DNA of 64,000 nt from Cytobacillus kochii (GTDB lineage: Bacteria > Bacillota > Bacilli > Bacillales > Cytobacillaceae), in assembly GCF_020171845.1 (NCBI RefSeq), contig NZ_JAIVAM010000003.1, positions 248,001-312,000 of the forward strand. The letters are read 5' to 3'. A program made the position numbers and the translations under genes. Below, in pieces: positions 48,988 to 58,398 of the stretch (its first letter is position 1; every line of letters begins with the position of its first letter). Below the pieces are notes generated by a model. The model searched no databases and had not been told where the DNA came from. It saw nothing but the letters and a program-made list of their open reading frames with translations.

Positions 48988-50109
48988 ATGGATAAAAGAG
49001 ATTACTATGAAGTCCTTGGCGTAAGTAAAGGTGCGTCTAAGGATGAAATAAAGAAAGCATACAGAAAATTATCGAAGAAGTATCATCCGGATATTAATAA
49101 AGAACCGGGTGCGGATGAAAAGTTTAAAGAAGTGAAAGAAGCTTATGAAGTATTGAGTGATGATCAGAAAAAAGCTCATTACGATCAATTTGGACATACA
49201 GATCCAAACCAAGGTTTTGGTGGTGGAGGTGGCTTCGAAGGCTTTGGTGGCTTTGAAGATATCTTCAGTTCTTTCTTTGGTGGAGGATCAAGAAGAAGAG
49301 ATCCGAATGCACCGCGCCAAGGTGCTGATTTGCAATATAATATGACGGTATCTTTCGAAGATGCTGCTTTTGGTAAAGATACTGAAATTGAAATTCCACG
49401 TGAAGAAACATGTGAAACATGTGATGGTTCAGGCGCGAAACCAGGGACGAAACCTGAAACGTGTAAACATTGTCATGGTTCCGGTCAATTAAATGTAGAG
49501 CAAAATACACCGTTTGGTAAGATTGTCAACCGTCGTGTATGTAATTATTGTAATGGTACAGGCAAAGAGATTAAACATAAATGTTCGACATGTGGTGGCG
49601 ACGGTAAAGTGAAAAAACGTCGCAAAATCAGTGTGAAAATTCCAGCAGGTATTGATGATGGTCAGCAACTTCGTGTATCTTCTCAAGGGGAACCTGGTGT
49701 AAACGGTGGACCAGCAGGTGATTTATATGTTGTTTTCCACGTCCGTGCACATGAGTTCTTCGAGAGGGATGGCGACGATATTTATTGTGAAATGCCAGTT
49801 ACATTTGTGCAGGCTGCACTTGGGGATGAAGTGGAAGTTCCAACACTTCACGGCAAGGTTAAGCTCAAAGTACCAGCAGGAACACAGACAGGTACAAAAT
49901 TCCGTCTTAAAGGAAAAGGTGTAGCTAATGTGAGAGGTTATGGCACTGGTGATCAACATATTATTGTTAGAGTGGTAACACCAACGAAGTTATCAGATAA
50001 ACAAAGACAGCTATTAAATGAATTTGCAGAAGTGAGTGGCAAAGTACCTCAAGGTGAACAAGAAGATGGGTTTTTCTCAAAAGTAAAGCGTGCCTTTAAG
50101 GGTGAATAA
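48988..50109 (+). CDS. dnaJ: Chaperone protein DnaJ
   Basis: Hsp40 co-chaperone that stimulates DnaK ATPase. The 373-residue protein has a J domain with HPD in KKYHPDINK (near residue 35), a Gly/Phe-rich linker, four zinc repeats ([36 protein letters not shown]) and the C-terminal substrate domains. ATG at 48988 follows GGGGAGTGG. It is parted from dnaK by over 550 bases with a terminator and two repeats, so it probably has its own promoter. Confidence 0.98.
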   Translation: MDKRDYYEVLGVSKGASKDEIKKAYRKLSKKYHPDINKEPGADEKFKEVKEAYEVLSDDQKKAHYDQFGHTDPNQGFGGGGGFEGFGGFEDIFSSFFGGGSRRRDPNAPRQGADLQYNMTVSFEDAAFGKDTEIEIPREETCETCDGSGAKPGTKPETCKHCHGSGQLNVEQNTPFGKIVNRRVCNYCNGTGKEIKHKCSTCGGDGKVKKRRKISVKIPAGIDDGQQLRVSSQGEPGVNGGPAGDLYVVFHVRAHEFFERDGDDIYCEMPVTFVQAALGDEVEVPTLHGKVKLKVPAGTQTGTKFRLKGKGVANVRGYGTGDQHIIVRVVTPTKLSDKQRQLLNEFAEVSGKVPQGEQEDGFFSKVKRAFKGE

Positions 50110-50131
50110 GTGAAATGGAGTTGGTAGTAAG

Positions 50132-51070
50132 ATGAAATGGTCAGAGATTAGTGTTCACACGGCGAACGAAGCAGTTGAGCCGATTTCAAATATTCTTCAT
50201 GAAGCAGGTGCAAGTGGTGTAGTGATTGAAGATCCATTTGAATTGACGAAAGAACGAAGAGATCAATACGGCGAAATCTACCAGCTCGATCCACATGATT
50301 ATCCAGAGGAAGGCGTAATCGTTAAAGCATATTTACCGATTAATAGCTTTTTAGGGGAAACAGTAGAAGAAATAAAGAATGCCATTAGTAACCTTTTATC
50401 GTTTAATATTGATATTGGTAAAAATGAGGTCAGTATTAGTGAAGTGAACGAAGAAGAGTGGGCGACTGCTTGGAAGAAGTACTATCACCCTGTAAAAATC
50501 TCTAAACGATTCACGATTGTCCCAACTTGGGAAGAATATACACCAGTAAGTAGTGATGAACTCATTATTGAATTGGACCCAGGAATGGCATTTGGAACAG
50601 GAACGCATCCAACAACAGTGATGTGTATTCAAGCACTAGAGCATATTGTTACATCTGGTGATCATATTATCGATGTGGGAACGGGATCAGGTGTACTCAG
50701 TATTGCTGGAGCGATGCTCGGTGCAGAGAATATTACTGCACTCGATTTGGATGAAGTCGCTGTACGTTCAGCAAAAATCAATATCAAGTTAAATAAAGTG
50801 CAGGATATTGTTGAGGTCTCTCAAGGTAATCTGTTAGATAATATTACTGTACAAGCTGAAGTAGTAGTTGCCAATATTTTAGCAGAAGTAATTGTAAGTT
50901 TTACAGATGATGTCGCGCAAGTGGTGAAACCAGGAGGTCATTTTATTGCTTCGGGCATTATTCAGCAGAAAAAACAAGCTGTCAAAGAGGCGATGATCTC
51001 AAGTGGTTTTGATATTGTTGAGACGATTCAAATGGAAGATTGGGTTGCCATTATAGGTAAAAAGCATTAA
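50132..51070 (+). CDS. prmA: Ribosomal protein L11 methyltransferase
   Basis: Methylates ribosomal protein L11 at several amino groups. The 312-residue enzyme has an N-terminal substrate domain ([29 protein letters not shown]), the loop [15 protein letters not shown] and the SAM motif [20 protein letters not shown] (near residue 180), with [10 protein letters not shown]. It follows dnaJ by 22 bases, as in B. subtilis. Confidence 0.97.
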   Translation: MKWSEISVHTANEAVEPISNILHEAGASGVVIEDPFELTKERRDQYGEIYQLDPHDYPEEGVIVKAYLPINSFLGETVEEIKNAISNLLSFNIDIGKNEVSISEVNEEEWATAWKKYYHPVKISKRFTIVPTWEEYTPVSSDELIIELDPGMAFGTGTHPTTVMCIQALEHIVTSGDHIIDVGTGSGVLSIAGAMLGAENITALDLDEVAVRSAKINIKLNKVQDIVEVSQGNLLDNITVQAEVVVANILAEVIVSFTDDVAQVVKPGGHFIASGIIQQKKQAVKEAMISSGFDIVETIQMEDWVAIIGKKH

Positions 51071-51075
51071 TGTAC

Positions 51076-51105
51076 TAGGGGGAGTCATGAATTCCCCCTA
51101 TTTAT
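51076..51105 (+). terminator. Terminator-like hairpin after prmA
   Basis: TAGGGGGA/TCCCCCTA stem with a 9-base loop, then TTTATT. Weak tail, so partial read-through into rsmE is likely. Confidence 0.65.
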
Positions 51106-51128
51106 TCGTTTAGTAAGGGGTTATATAT

Positions 51129-51875
51129 ATGCAACGATATTTTGTGAATCATAGAGAAAATAATCATTTTTTTATTACAGGTGATGATTATCACCACATT
51201 ACCCGCGTAATGAGGATGAATGTAGGTGACGAAATTATTTGTGTAGACCCTGACGGAAAAGCAGCTCAATGTAAACTGGTTAACATTACCTCTGAAGTGG
51301 TAGAGTTAGAAGTTGTACAATGGATAGAGAAAAATGTCGAATTACCTATTGATGTTACCATTGTGAGCGGATTGCCTAAAGGGGATAAGCTCGAATGGAT
51401 AATACAAAAAGGCACCGAACTTGGCGCCCATCGGTTTATCCCTTTTATGTCAGCTCGTTCCATTGTAAAGTTAGACGAAAAAAAGGCGAATAAAAAGAAA
51501 GATCGTTGGCAAAAGATCGCTAAAGAAGCGGCCGAGCAGTCTCATCGTATCATAGTACCACATGTGTATGGACCACAGTCCTTACAGCAGTTACTAGAAA
51601 TAAGTAAAAATTATGATTATAAATGTGTCGCTTATGAAGAAAGCAGTAAACAAGGTGAATCATCAGCTTTTCACCAAGTACTCAAGGGGATGTCCCGGGG
51701 AGACTCTTTATTATTTATATTTGGGCCAGAAGGTGGCCTGACGGAGAAAGAAATAACACTTTTAGAGGATGAAGGGTTTATTTCTTGTGGATTAGGACCA
51801 AGAATATTAAGAACTGAAACAGCACCTTCCTATGTACTTTCAGCTGTTTCTTATCATTTTGAATTAATGGAGTGA
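51129..51875 (+). CDS. rsmE: 16S rRNA m3U1498 methyltransferase RsmE
   Basis: SPOUT-class methyltransferase acting on U1498 of 16S rRNA. The 248-residue protein has an N-terminal PUA-like region (FITGDDYHHITRVMRMNVGDEI) and the knotted C-terminal domain with IFGPEGGLTEKEI and LGPRILRTETA, where SAM binds. AAGGGG lies upstream of the ATG. Only six bases separate it from mtaB. Confidence 0.96.
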   Translation: MQRYFVNHRENNHFFITGDDYHHITRVMRMNVGDEIICVDPDGKAAQCKLVNITSEVVELEVVQWIEKNVELPIDVTIVSGLPKGDKLEWIIQKGTELGAHRFIPFMSARSIVKLDEKKANKKKDRWQKIAKEAAEQSHRIIVPHVYGPQSLQQLLEISKNYDYKCVAYEESSKQGESSAFHQVLKGMSRGDSLLFIFGPEGGLTEKEITLLEDEGFISCGLGPRILRTETAPSYVLSAVSYHFELME

Positions 51876-51881
51876 AGATAT

Positions 51882-53225
51882 ATGCCATCAGTAGCTTTTC
51901 ATACACTTGGTTGTAAAGTAAACCATTATGAAACAGAAGCCATCTGGCAATTGTTTAAAGAAGAAGGATACGATCGTGTCGGTTTTGAATCTACCTCTGA
52001 TGTGTATGTGATTAACACATGTACGGTTACGAATACTGGTGATAAAAAAAGCAGACAAGTCATTCGTAGAGCTATCCGGAAAAATCCGGACGCTGTCATT
52101 TGCGTAACAGGATGCTATGCCCAAACATCACCGGCAGAAATCATGGCCATTCCAGGTGTGGATGTTGTCGTTGGAACACAAGACAGGAAGAAAATGTTAG
52201 GGTATATTGAGCAATATAAAAGTGAACGTCAACCGATTAATGGTGTCGGTAATATTATGAAAAATCGGGTTTATGAGGAACTAGATGTTCCGGCCTTTAC
52301 AGATAGGACACGTGCTTCATTAAAAATACAAGAAGGTTGTAATAACTTCTGCACTTTTTGTATCATTCCTTGGGCTCGTGGCTTAATGAGATCTAGAGAT
52401 CCCAAAGAAGTGATTCATCAAGCACAACAATTAGTAGAAGCTGGTTACAAAGAAATTGTCTTAACCGGGATACATACTGGCGGTTATGGCGAGGATCTTA
52501 AGGATTATAATCTAGCTATGCTACTAAAGGATTTAGAAGAACAGGTTAAAGGCATTAAACGGATTCGTATATCCTCTATTGAGGCGAGTCAAATTACGGA
52601 CGAAGTGATTGAAGTAATTAGAAACTCTAAAGTCGTTGTCCGTCATCTGCATATTCCGATTCAATCAGGGTCGGACACAGTATTAAAAAGAATGCGTCGA
52701 AAGTATACGATGGCGTTTTTCGCTGAACGTATTGAACGCTTAAAAGAAGCTTTACCTGGTTTAGCAGTTACGTCAGATGTCATTGTCGGTTTTCCTGGTG
52801 AGACAGAAGAAGAATTTATGGAGACGTATGATTTTATTAAAAAACATAAATTCTCAGAGCTGCATGTTTTTCCTTATTCAAGTAGAACAGGCACACCAGC
52901 AGCACGAATGACTGATCAAATTGATGAAGAAGTTAAGAATGAAAGAGTTCATCGCTTAATTCATTTATCTGATCAACTAGCGAAAGAGTACGCAAGTCGC
53001 TTTGAAGATGAAGTACTCGAGATCATCCCTGAAGAAAAATACAAAGATGCGCCAGACGGGAATTTGTATGTAGGCTATACGGATAATTACTTAAAAGTGA
53101 TTGTCCCTGCAACAGAAGAGATGGTAGGTAAATTAGTCAAAGTAAAAATAACAAAAGCAGGTTATCCATATAACGAAGGGCAATTTATTCGTGTCATGGA
53201 TGAGATGAAAGAAAAAGCAGTATAA
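51882..53225 (+). CDS. mtaB: tRNA t6A37 methylthiotransferase MtaB
   Basis: Radical SAM enzyme that turns t6A37 into ms2t6A37 in tRNA. The 447-residue protein has the UPF0004 domain with three Cys for the second cluster (LGCKVNHYE, NTCTVT, GCYAQ), the radical SAM motif CNNFCTFC near residue 153, and a C-terminal TRAM domain (LEIIPEEKYKD to VKVKITKAG). GAATGGAGTGAAG precedes the ATG. It ends the dnaJ-prmA-rsmE-mtaB run. Confidence 0.96.
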   Translation: MPSVAFHTLGCKVNHYETEAIWQLFKEEGYDRVGFESTSDVYVINTCTVTNTGDKKSRQVIRRAIRKNPDAVICVTGCYAQTSPAEIMAIPGVDVVVGTQDRKKMLGYIEQYKSERQPINGVGNIMKNRVYEELDVPAFTDRTRASLKIQEGCNNFCTFCIIPWARGLMRSRDPKEVIHQAQQLVEAGYKEIVLTGIHTGGYGEDLKDYNLAMLLKDLEEQVKGIKRIRISSIEASQITDEVIEVIRNSKVVVRHLHIPIQSGSDTVLKRMRRKYTMAFFAERIERLKEALPGLAVTSDVIVGFPGETEEEFMETYDFIKKHKFSELHVFPYSSRTGTPAARMTDQIDEEVKNERVHRLIHLSDQLAKEYASRFEDEVLEIIPEEKYKDAPDGNLYVGYTDNYLKVIVPATEEMVGKLVKVKITKAGYPYNEGQFIRVMDEMKEKAV

Positions 53226-53231
53226 ATGATT

Positions 53232-53266
53232 AAAGCTGACCGTTCATTGACCGGTCAGCTTTTTTA
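53232..53266 (+). terminator. Intrinsic terminator after mtaB
   Basis: AAAGCTGACCG pairs with CGGTCAGCTTT around a 9-base loop, then TTTT. Confidence 0.92.
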
Positions 53267-53360
53267 ACTGCTTTTTTATTCCGTAAGAAAAATAGTTGGG
53301 GTAAGGTAAATGGTGAATCTAGGAAAACGAATGGAACTCTAAGCAATCCTTGTTATTTTT

Positions 53361-53789
53361 TTATTCGGAGTCTTTATCTTGTCGTTTTTTTCTTAAGTAA
53401 TAGATATAAATGATGGGAATTAGGCCACAAATAAATAGAATAACACCCACAATTACTCCATTGATGAGAGAAAATCCTTGTGTGAGAGATACAAAAAAAC
53501 CAACAATGGTTGTAATGAGAATAAGAATTATTAATGAAATAATTAGATTTTTCAGGGGGTTCATTTTATTATCTTCATGGTCTGCACTAATACTCATTGA
53601 TAAATAGGCTGAAACAACTGCGGTAATTATAAATACTGTCCATAGTGGGTTTTTTCTCATTTCGTCTAACCCACTTGTAACTAAGTCATAACCTAAAATT
53701 CCAAGAATTCCAATGGTCTGGATGATAAATGCAATACGTATATTTTTTAAATTTTGTAGAACTAAGCGTTCATCTGTGATTTTTTTCAT
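53361..53789 (-). CDS. Hypothetical four-helix membrane protein of an XRE cassette
   Basis: A 142-residue protein with four predicted membrane helices (about 17-37, 48-65, 80-102 and 108-130), a basic start (MKKITDERLVLQNLKNIRI) and a charged end (RKKRQDKDSE). It has the look of the small membrane proteins paired with XRE regulators in many Bacillota. GGAGG precedes the ATG at 53789, inside the end of the upstream regulator gene, so they form a two-gene unit. The function is unknown. Confidence 0.8.
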   Translation of the reverse strand: MKKITDERLVLQNLKNIRIAFIIQTIGILGILGYDLVTSGLDEMRKNPLWTVFIITAVVSAYLSMSISADHEDNKMNPLKNLIISLIILILITTIVGFFVSLTQGFSLINGVIVGVILFICGLIPIIYIYYLRKKRQDKDSE

Positions 53790-53795
53790 CTATTA

Positions 53796-53996
53796 TCAGC
53801 CTCCTTTTTCTATCCAAAATACTTCATCTAATGTTTTATTAACTGCGTTACATATATCCAGACATAACTTGAGAGAAGGATTATACTTACCCTTCTCAAT
53901 TAAACTGATAGTTTGGCGAGTAACACCTATCTTTTCTGCAAGTTGCTGTTGTGTTAAATTTACTTGTATACGAGAAATCTTAACCTTATTATCCAA
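53796..53996 (-). CDS. Small XRE family transcriptional regulator
   Basis: A 66-residue protein that is little more than a helix-turn-helix: NLTQQQLAEKIGVTRQTISLIEKGKYNPSLKLCLDI. Regulators of this size usually repress their own two-gene operon, here with the membrane protein that follows after 6 bases. TTG at 53996 gives LDNKVKISRIQVNLTQ, the usual length, and has AAAGGAG upstream; longer in-frame starts reach into the promoter. A near-perfect inverted repeat lies over the promoter. Confidence 0.88.
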   Translation of the reverse strand: MDNKVKISRIQVNLTQQQLAEKIGVTRQTISLIEKGKYNPSLKLCLDICNAVNKTLDEVFWIEKGG

Positions 53997-54019
53997 ATAT
54001 TGTATCACTCCTTTTATAA

Positions 54020-54060
54020 ATTGTAACATATATTTTACATTATTCAATATATATATTACA
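54020..54060 (-). promoter_or_regulatory. Promoter and probable operator of the XRE cassette
   Basis: On the minus strand TTGAAT (54047-54042), 16-base spacer, TACAAT (54025-54020). The arms TGTAACATATAT (54022-54033) and ATATATATTACA (54049-54060) are inverted with one mismatch and cover both hexamers, as expected for autorepression. Confidence 0.7.
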
Positions 54061-54294
54061 TGTATAATAGCTTCTCAATCTAAGGATAATAAAAGTCCTG
54101 GGTATAAATAATGATCTTAACGTCTTGTAAAAGAGTCTTATTATTTTTTTGAACCTACACTAAAACAGTTTTTCTCATTTTACTAAAGAGAATCTCGATA
54201 TTTCATTCATTAAATGATATGATAACAGAGGTACGGACAACTAGCAGAAGAAATTAAGTATAAAAGCATTTTATAAAAAAAGGAGATTTCATTG

Positions 54295-54966
54295 ATGACA
54301 AATAATATAGCAAAAATGATTGATCATACATTATTGAAGGCTGATGCAACGGTTGAGCAAATTAATACTTTATGTAACGAGGCAAAAGAAAACGGTTTTG
54401 CTTCTGTATGTGTAAATCCAACATGGGTTTCACAAGCGGCTGAACTTCTACAGGGATCAGATGTGGCTGTTTGTACAGTCATTGGCTTCCCTTTAGGTGC
54501 ATCGGATAAAGAAGTGAAATCTTTTGAAACAACACAAGCCATCAAACAAGGGGCTACAGAAGTTGATATGGTTATTAATATTGGCGCACTTAAAAGTGAG
54601 AAATTAGAAGTTGTGGAGGAGGATATCCGTGCAGTTGTGGAAGCGGCAGATGGCAAGGCTTTAACAAAAGTGATTATCGAAACTAGTTTGTTAACAGATG
54701 CTGAAAAAGTAATTGCATGTCAATTGGCTGTTAAAGCAGGAGCGGATTACGTTAAAACATCAACTGGTTTCTCAACTGGTGGCGCGACTGTTGCTGATGT
54801 GAAATTAATGAGAGAAACGGTAGGTCCCGATATTGGGGTCAAAGCTTCTGGTGGGGTTAGAAGTGCAGAAGATGCACAAGCAGTTATTGATGCTGGGGCG
54901 ACAAGAATCGGCGCAAGCTCAGGCATTGCTATCGTAAATGGATTAACAGGTACAACAGATTATTAA
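54295..54966 (+). CDS. deoC: Deoxyribose-phosphate aldolase
   Basis: Splits 2-deoxyribose 5-phosphate into glyceraldehyde 3-phosphate and acetaldehyde in deoxynucleoside use. The 223-residue TIM barrel has the first active-site Asp in [12 protein letters not shown], the Schiff-base Lys in [15 protein letters not shown] (near residue 152) and the second Lys in [17 protein letters not shown] at 54295 follows AAGGAG. It is not beside other deo genes; in B. subtilis deoC is elsewhere, so the position is particular to this lineage. Confidence 0.97.
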   Translation: MTNNIAKMIDHTLLKADATVEQINTLCNEAKENGFASVCVNPTWVSQAAELLQGSDVAVCTVIGFPLGASDKEVKSFETTQAIKQGATEVDMVINIGALKSEKLEVVEEDIRAVVEAADGKALTKVIIETSLLTDAEKVIACQLAVKAGADYVKTSTGFSTGGATVADVKLMRETVGPDIGVKASGGVRSAEDAQAVIDAGATRIGASSGIAIVNGLTGTTDY

Positions 54967-54978
54967 TCTAGTTGTTGA

Positions 54979-55017
54979 AAGAGAGGCGGACATTCTTCAT
55001 GTTCGTCTCTCTTTTTA
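54979..55017 (+). terminator. Intrinsic terminator after deoC
   Basis: AAGAGAGGCGGACAT pairs with ATGTTCGTCTCTCTT (one G-T pair) around TCTTC, then TTT. Confidence 0.92.
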
Positions 55018-55047
55018 ACTTTGGTGTGTATTAGCATAACACTATTC

Positions 55048-55974
55048 CTACTTTTTACGGTCATGTAGGCGAATAATCAAGTCACTGAAAGGTTTGGCAA
55101 AAGGTAGAACGAGAAGTGAAGTAATGACATTAAAAAGGACACCAACATGAGCAAGTTGCCTATCAATCTGGTCTGCTGAACCAATACCGAAATTTGTTAG
55201 CAGCTCAATAAATGGATAGAAGAGAAGAACACCTATGATATTCAACCAAATGTGAGCATAGGCAGTTAACTTTGCTTCTCTACGTCCACCGATACTGGCG
55301 AGATATGCGTCAGCGCACGTGCCGATGTTGGAACCAAGCATAATAGCAATCGCTGTACTAAGGTCCATCCCACCCGCTGTTAAAAATCCCATAAGAATAC
55401 CTGTAGTGGCAGTACTTGACTGGATAATCGCAGTAAGAACAATACCGGTTATTACGGCTAATAATAGACTTTGATCTAATGTAATAAGAAAATCTTTTAC
55501 CCATGGGGTTTCTTTAATGGTAAAAGCTAAATGTTCAAACCCCCTCATAGCAGCAAATACGCAAGCAATACCCATTAATCCAATGCCAATACTCTGAAAG
55601 GATCGCCTCCTGATGAATGCACATAACATGCCAATAATTGCAATCGGTAAAATAAAAGATTCTATATCGAAAGTAATTAACTCCGTTGTGATAGTTGTGC
55701 CAATGTTTGTCCCTAAAATAATACCAATCGTTTGGCGGAAAGTAAGTAAGTGAACGGCAACTAAACCAATGGTAATAATCATAACTGCGGAGCTACTCTG
55801 CATAATAGCAGTTAAGATAATGCCAACCATCATTCCTTTAAGAGGTGTATTTGTAAACTTAGTTAACCAGCGTTTAGTTGAATCTGCTGATAAATAGAAT
55901 AGCCCTTTCCGCAATAAAGTCATGCCAAAAATAAAAACAGCAATCATTATTATAAAAATGAGTAATGAAGTCAT
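55048..55974 (-). CDS. yqeW: Na/Pi cotransporter family protein (YqeW-like)
   Basis: A 308-residue polytopic membrane protein of the NptA/PF02690 family, which couples phosphate movement to sodium. The duplicated signature is present: ILTAIMQSSSAVMIITIG near residue 56 and VLTAIIQSSTATTGILMG near 182, each with the QSSS/T core, plus GTNIGTTITTEL and GSNIGTCADAYLAS. The regulatory C-terminal PhoU-like part of some family members is absent. In B. subtilis yqeW also precedes rpsU. Confidence 0.9.
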   Translation of the reverse strand: MTSLLIFIIMIAVFIFGMTLLRKGLFYLSADSTKRWLTKFTNTPLKGMMVGIILTAIMQSSSAVMIITIGLVAVHLLTFRQTIGIILGTNIGTTITTELITFDIESFILPIAIIGMLCAFIRRRSFQSIGIGLMGIACVFAAMRGFEHLAFTIKETPWVKDFLITLDQSLLLAVITGIVLTAIIQSSTATTGILMGFLTAGGMDLSTAIAIMLGSNIGTCADAYLASIGGRREAKLTAYAHIWLNIIGVLLFYPFIELLTNFGIGSADQIDRQLAHVGVLFNVITSLLVLPFAKPFSDLIIRLHDRKK

Positions 55975-56109
55975 GCTTTGTCCCTCCTACGAAAGCATAT
56001 GGTGAAAAATGGAGGGACATGCATAGGAAGAATCAAAAAATTAAATAATAGAATAAATAAGACAAACGTACATTTATCTTTAAACAGCGAAAGACTAGGT
56101 GAAATACAG

Positions 56110-56138
56110 TTGACCTCACACCGCTGTTATATTATAAT
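56110..56138 (+). promoter_or_regulatory. Sigma-A promoter of rpsU-yqeY
   Basis: TTGACC (56110-56115), 17-base spacer, TATAAT (56133-56138). Confidence 0.9.
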
Positions 56139-56202
56139 TGCAAAGTACATGGTATTCCATGTTGACATGTAAGTGTGTTGTGCTCGGAGGGAGGGAAAGA
56201 GA

Positions 56203-56376
56203 ATGTCTAAAACCGTCGTTCGTAAAAACGAATCGCTTGAAGATGCTCTTCGTCGCTTCAAACGTTCAGTATCAAAAACTGGTACTTTGCAAGAAGCAAG
56301 AAAGCGCGAATTCTACGAAAAACCAAGTATCAAACGTAAGAAAAAGTCTGAAGCTGCAAGAAAGCGCAAGTTTTAA
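56203..56376 (+). CDS. rpsU: 30S ribosomal protein S21 (bS21)
   Basis: A 57-residue basic protein: [20 protein letters not shown] at the start and a Lys/Arg-rich end ([17 protein letters not shown]). ATG at 56203 follows GGGAGGG; an upstream in-frame ATG at 56173 is not needed. It is co-transcribed with yqeY, 16 bases on, as in B. subtilis. Confidence 0.97.
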   Translation: MSKTVVRKNESLEDALRRFKRSVSKTGTLQEARKREFYEKPSIKRKKKSEAARKRKF

Positions 56377-56392
56377 GAGAGGGTGTATGTAA

Positions 56393-56836
56393 GTGAGTCT
56401 TCTCGAGCGTTTAAATGAAGATATGAAACAAGCGATGAGGAACAAAGAAAAAGATAAGTTAACTGTGATTCGGATGATCAAAGCTTCATTGCAAAATGAG
56501 GCGATCAAGGAAGGAAAAGATCTTACCGAGGATCAGGAACTTACTGTCCTTTCTCGCGAAGTAAAGCAACGCAAGGATTCCCTCCATGAATTTGACAAGG
56601 CAGGTCGTGAAGATCTAGTTGAAAAAATTCGTACTGAATTACAGTACGTAGAGTTATATATGCCTGAGCAGCTCTCTGATGAAGAGGTATCTGCTATCGT
56701 CAAACAAACCATTGCCGATACAGGCGCTACATCGAAAGCTGAAATGGGTAAAGTGATGTCAGCCATTATGCCTAAGCTAAAAGGTAAGGCAGACGGTGCA
56801 CTTATTAATAAACTTGTACAACAACACCTTTCATAA
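56393..56836 (+). CDS. yqeY: GatB/YqeY domain protein
   Basis: A 147-residue helical protein of the YqeY family, similar to the tail domain of GatB of the tRNA-dependent amidotransferase. Typical stretches are [41 protein letters not shown] and [22 protein letters not shown]. It may bind tRNA; the role is not proven. The start is GTG at 56393 with GAGAGGGTG upstream. A terminator follows. Confidence 0.94.
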   Translation: MSLLERLNEDMKQAMRNKEKDKLTVIRMIKASLQNEAIKEGKDLTEDQELTVLSREVKQRKDSLHEFDKAGREDLVEKIRTELQYVELYMPEQLSDEEVSAIVKQTIADTGATSKAEMGKVMSAIMPKLKGKADGALINKLVQQHLS

Positions 56837-56847
56837 AAAGATGTACG

Positions 56848-56886
56848 GAAAGACCGGAGCTTTCGAGCTTACGGTCTTTTTATTTT
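56848..56886 (+). terminator. Intrinsic terminator after yqeY
   Basis: AAAGACCG pairs with CGGTCTTT, with an inner AGCT-TTCG-AGCT hairpin, then TTTTATTTTTT. Confidence 0.92.
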
Positions 56887-57057
56887 TTCTAAAAGATGCC
56901 ATACTAGGAGTAAGGTTTCTTTTATATATATTACATAGTCACACTTTTTACTTTATGTAATCATAATCAAAGTAAGTAAAGAAAAATGAAACCTTTTCAC
57001 GCGTCAGCCGTATAACTATCATAGGTATTTCTGTAAAAGGGGGGAGGGGAGAAGAGA

Positions 57058-58374
57058 ATGAGAAAAGCGACAATCATCCTTTCGTTTTTATGGGCAATTT
57101 TCGTCATGATGACACCGATCAGCAAGGCTGATAACGAGGTTGTGTATGTCGTACCAATAGAAGAGACTGTTGAAAAAGGATTGCATGCTTTTATCAATAG
57201 AGCGGTGACTACAGCTGAAGAAAATCAAGCAAGTGCGATTATTTTCGAAGTAAACACGCCTGGCGGTGAAGTAGAAGCGGCTAAGGAAATTGGCAGAGTA
57301 TTAACATCTACAAATATTAAAACGATTTCATTTGTAAATAAACAAGCATTGTCTGCTGGTGCGTTTATTTCATTAAACATGGATGAGATTTATATGACGC
57401 CCGGGGCTACAATGGGATCGGCGGCGATTATCGATCAAGAAGGTAACACAGCTGATAAAAAAGCAGTTTCAGCATGGTTATCTGCAATGACTGCAGCTGC
57501 TGAACAAAGTGGGAGAAATCCAGAGATTGCTCAAGCAATGGCAGATGATTCAATCGATCTACCTGAATTAGGTGCACCAAAAGGAAAGTTATTGACATTA
57601 ACTGCTAGTCAAGCAGACGAGGTGGAATATTCAGAAGGAACATTTGCTACGCAAGCAGAGCTTTTAGAACATTTAGGTTATGAAGATGCAGAAGTAAGGT
57701 CTATCGAGGAAAGTTTTTCTGAGAAATTGGCTAGATTTATTACACATCCAATCATCGTGCCTATTCTTCTTTCTATTGGAAGCATTGGATTACTGCTAGA
57801 GCTCTATTCTCCTGGTTTTGGTATTCCAGGTATAATGGGACTCACAGCTCTTGGTTTATTTTTCTATGGTCATATGGTTGCTGGATTTGCTGGGTATGAA
57901 TCACTCATTGTATTTATTATTGGAATTGGGTTAATTATCGCAGAGTTTTTCCTCCCAGGTGGTATCGCCGGTGTGTTGGGGATTGCTGCAGTAATTGGGA
58001 GTTTATTCATGGCAGGTGCTGATGTGCAACAAATGGCAACCTCCATTATGATTGCGGCTATATTATCTATTGCGGTTTCTATTCTAATGGTAAAGGTGTT
58101 TGGTAAAAAAATGAAATTTTTCAAAAAACTAATCTTAAGCGATTCTACAAATACTGAAAGAGGATACATCTCAAATAAATCCCGTTCAGAGCTAATTGGA
58201 AAACAAGGGTATGCTTTAACAGGATTACGTCCATCAGGAACGATTGTCATTGAAAATGAAAGAATTGATGTCGTTAGTGAAGGTGGATTTATTAAAAAAG
58301 ATGCAAAAGTGGAAGTCATAAAAGCAGAGGGCTCGAGAGTAGTCGTCCGTGAATTAACAAATTTAGATAAATAA
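57058..58374 (+). CDS. yqeZ: NfeD family membrane serine protease (YqeZ)
   Basis: A 438-residue NfeD protein. A signal peptide (about residues 1-24) is followed by a ClpP-like protease domain (IIFEVNTPGGEVEAAKEIGR, then ALSAGAFISLNMDEIYMTPGATMGSA with the likely catalytic Ser), four or five membrane helices (about 235-350) and a C-terminal OB-fold domain (YALTGLRPSGTIVIENERIDVVSEGGFI). Long NfeD proteins sit next to flotillin genes and may trim membrane-associated partners. ATG follows GGGGGGAGGGGAG. Confidence 0.94.
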   Translation: MRKATIILSFLWAIFVMMTPISKADNEVVYVVPIEETVEKGLHAFINRAVTTAEENQASAIIFEVNTPGGEVEAAKEIGRVLTSTNIKTISFVNKQALSAGAFISLNMDEIYMTPGATMGSAAIIDQEGNTADKKAVSAWLSAMTAAAEQSGRNPEIAQAMADDSIDLPELGAPKGKLLTLTASQADEVEYSEGTFATQAELLEHLGYEDAEVRSIEESFSEKLARFITHPIIVPILLSIGSIGLLLELYSPGFGIPGIMGLTALGLFFYGHMVAGFAGYESLIVFIIGIGLIIAEFFLPGGIAGVLGIAAVIGSLFMAGADVQQMATSIMIAAILSIAVSILMVKVFGKKMKFFKKLILSDSTNTERGYISNKSRSELIGKQGYALTGLRPSGTIVIENERIDVVSEGGFIKKDAKVEVIKAEGSRVVVRELTNLDK

Positions 58375-58398
58375 CCAAGTATTTTAGGAGGTAATTGA

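Noticed and set aside
49157..49960. Several long frames within dnaJ on both strands
   Set aside because: They are shadows of the dnaJ coding sequence caused by its Gly-rich and repeat regions.
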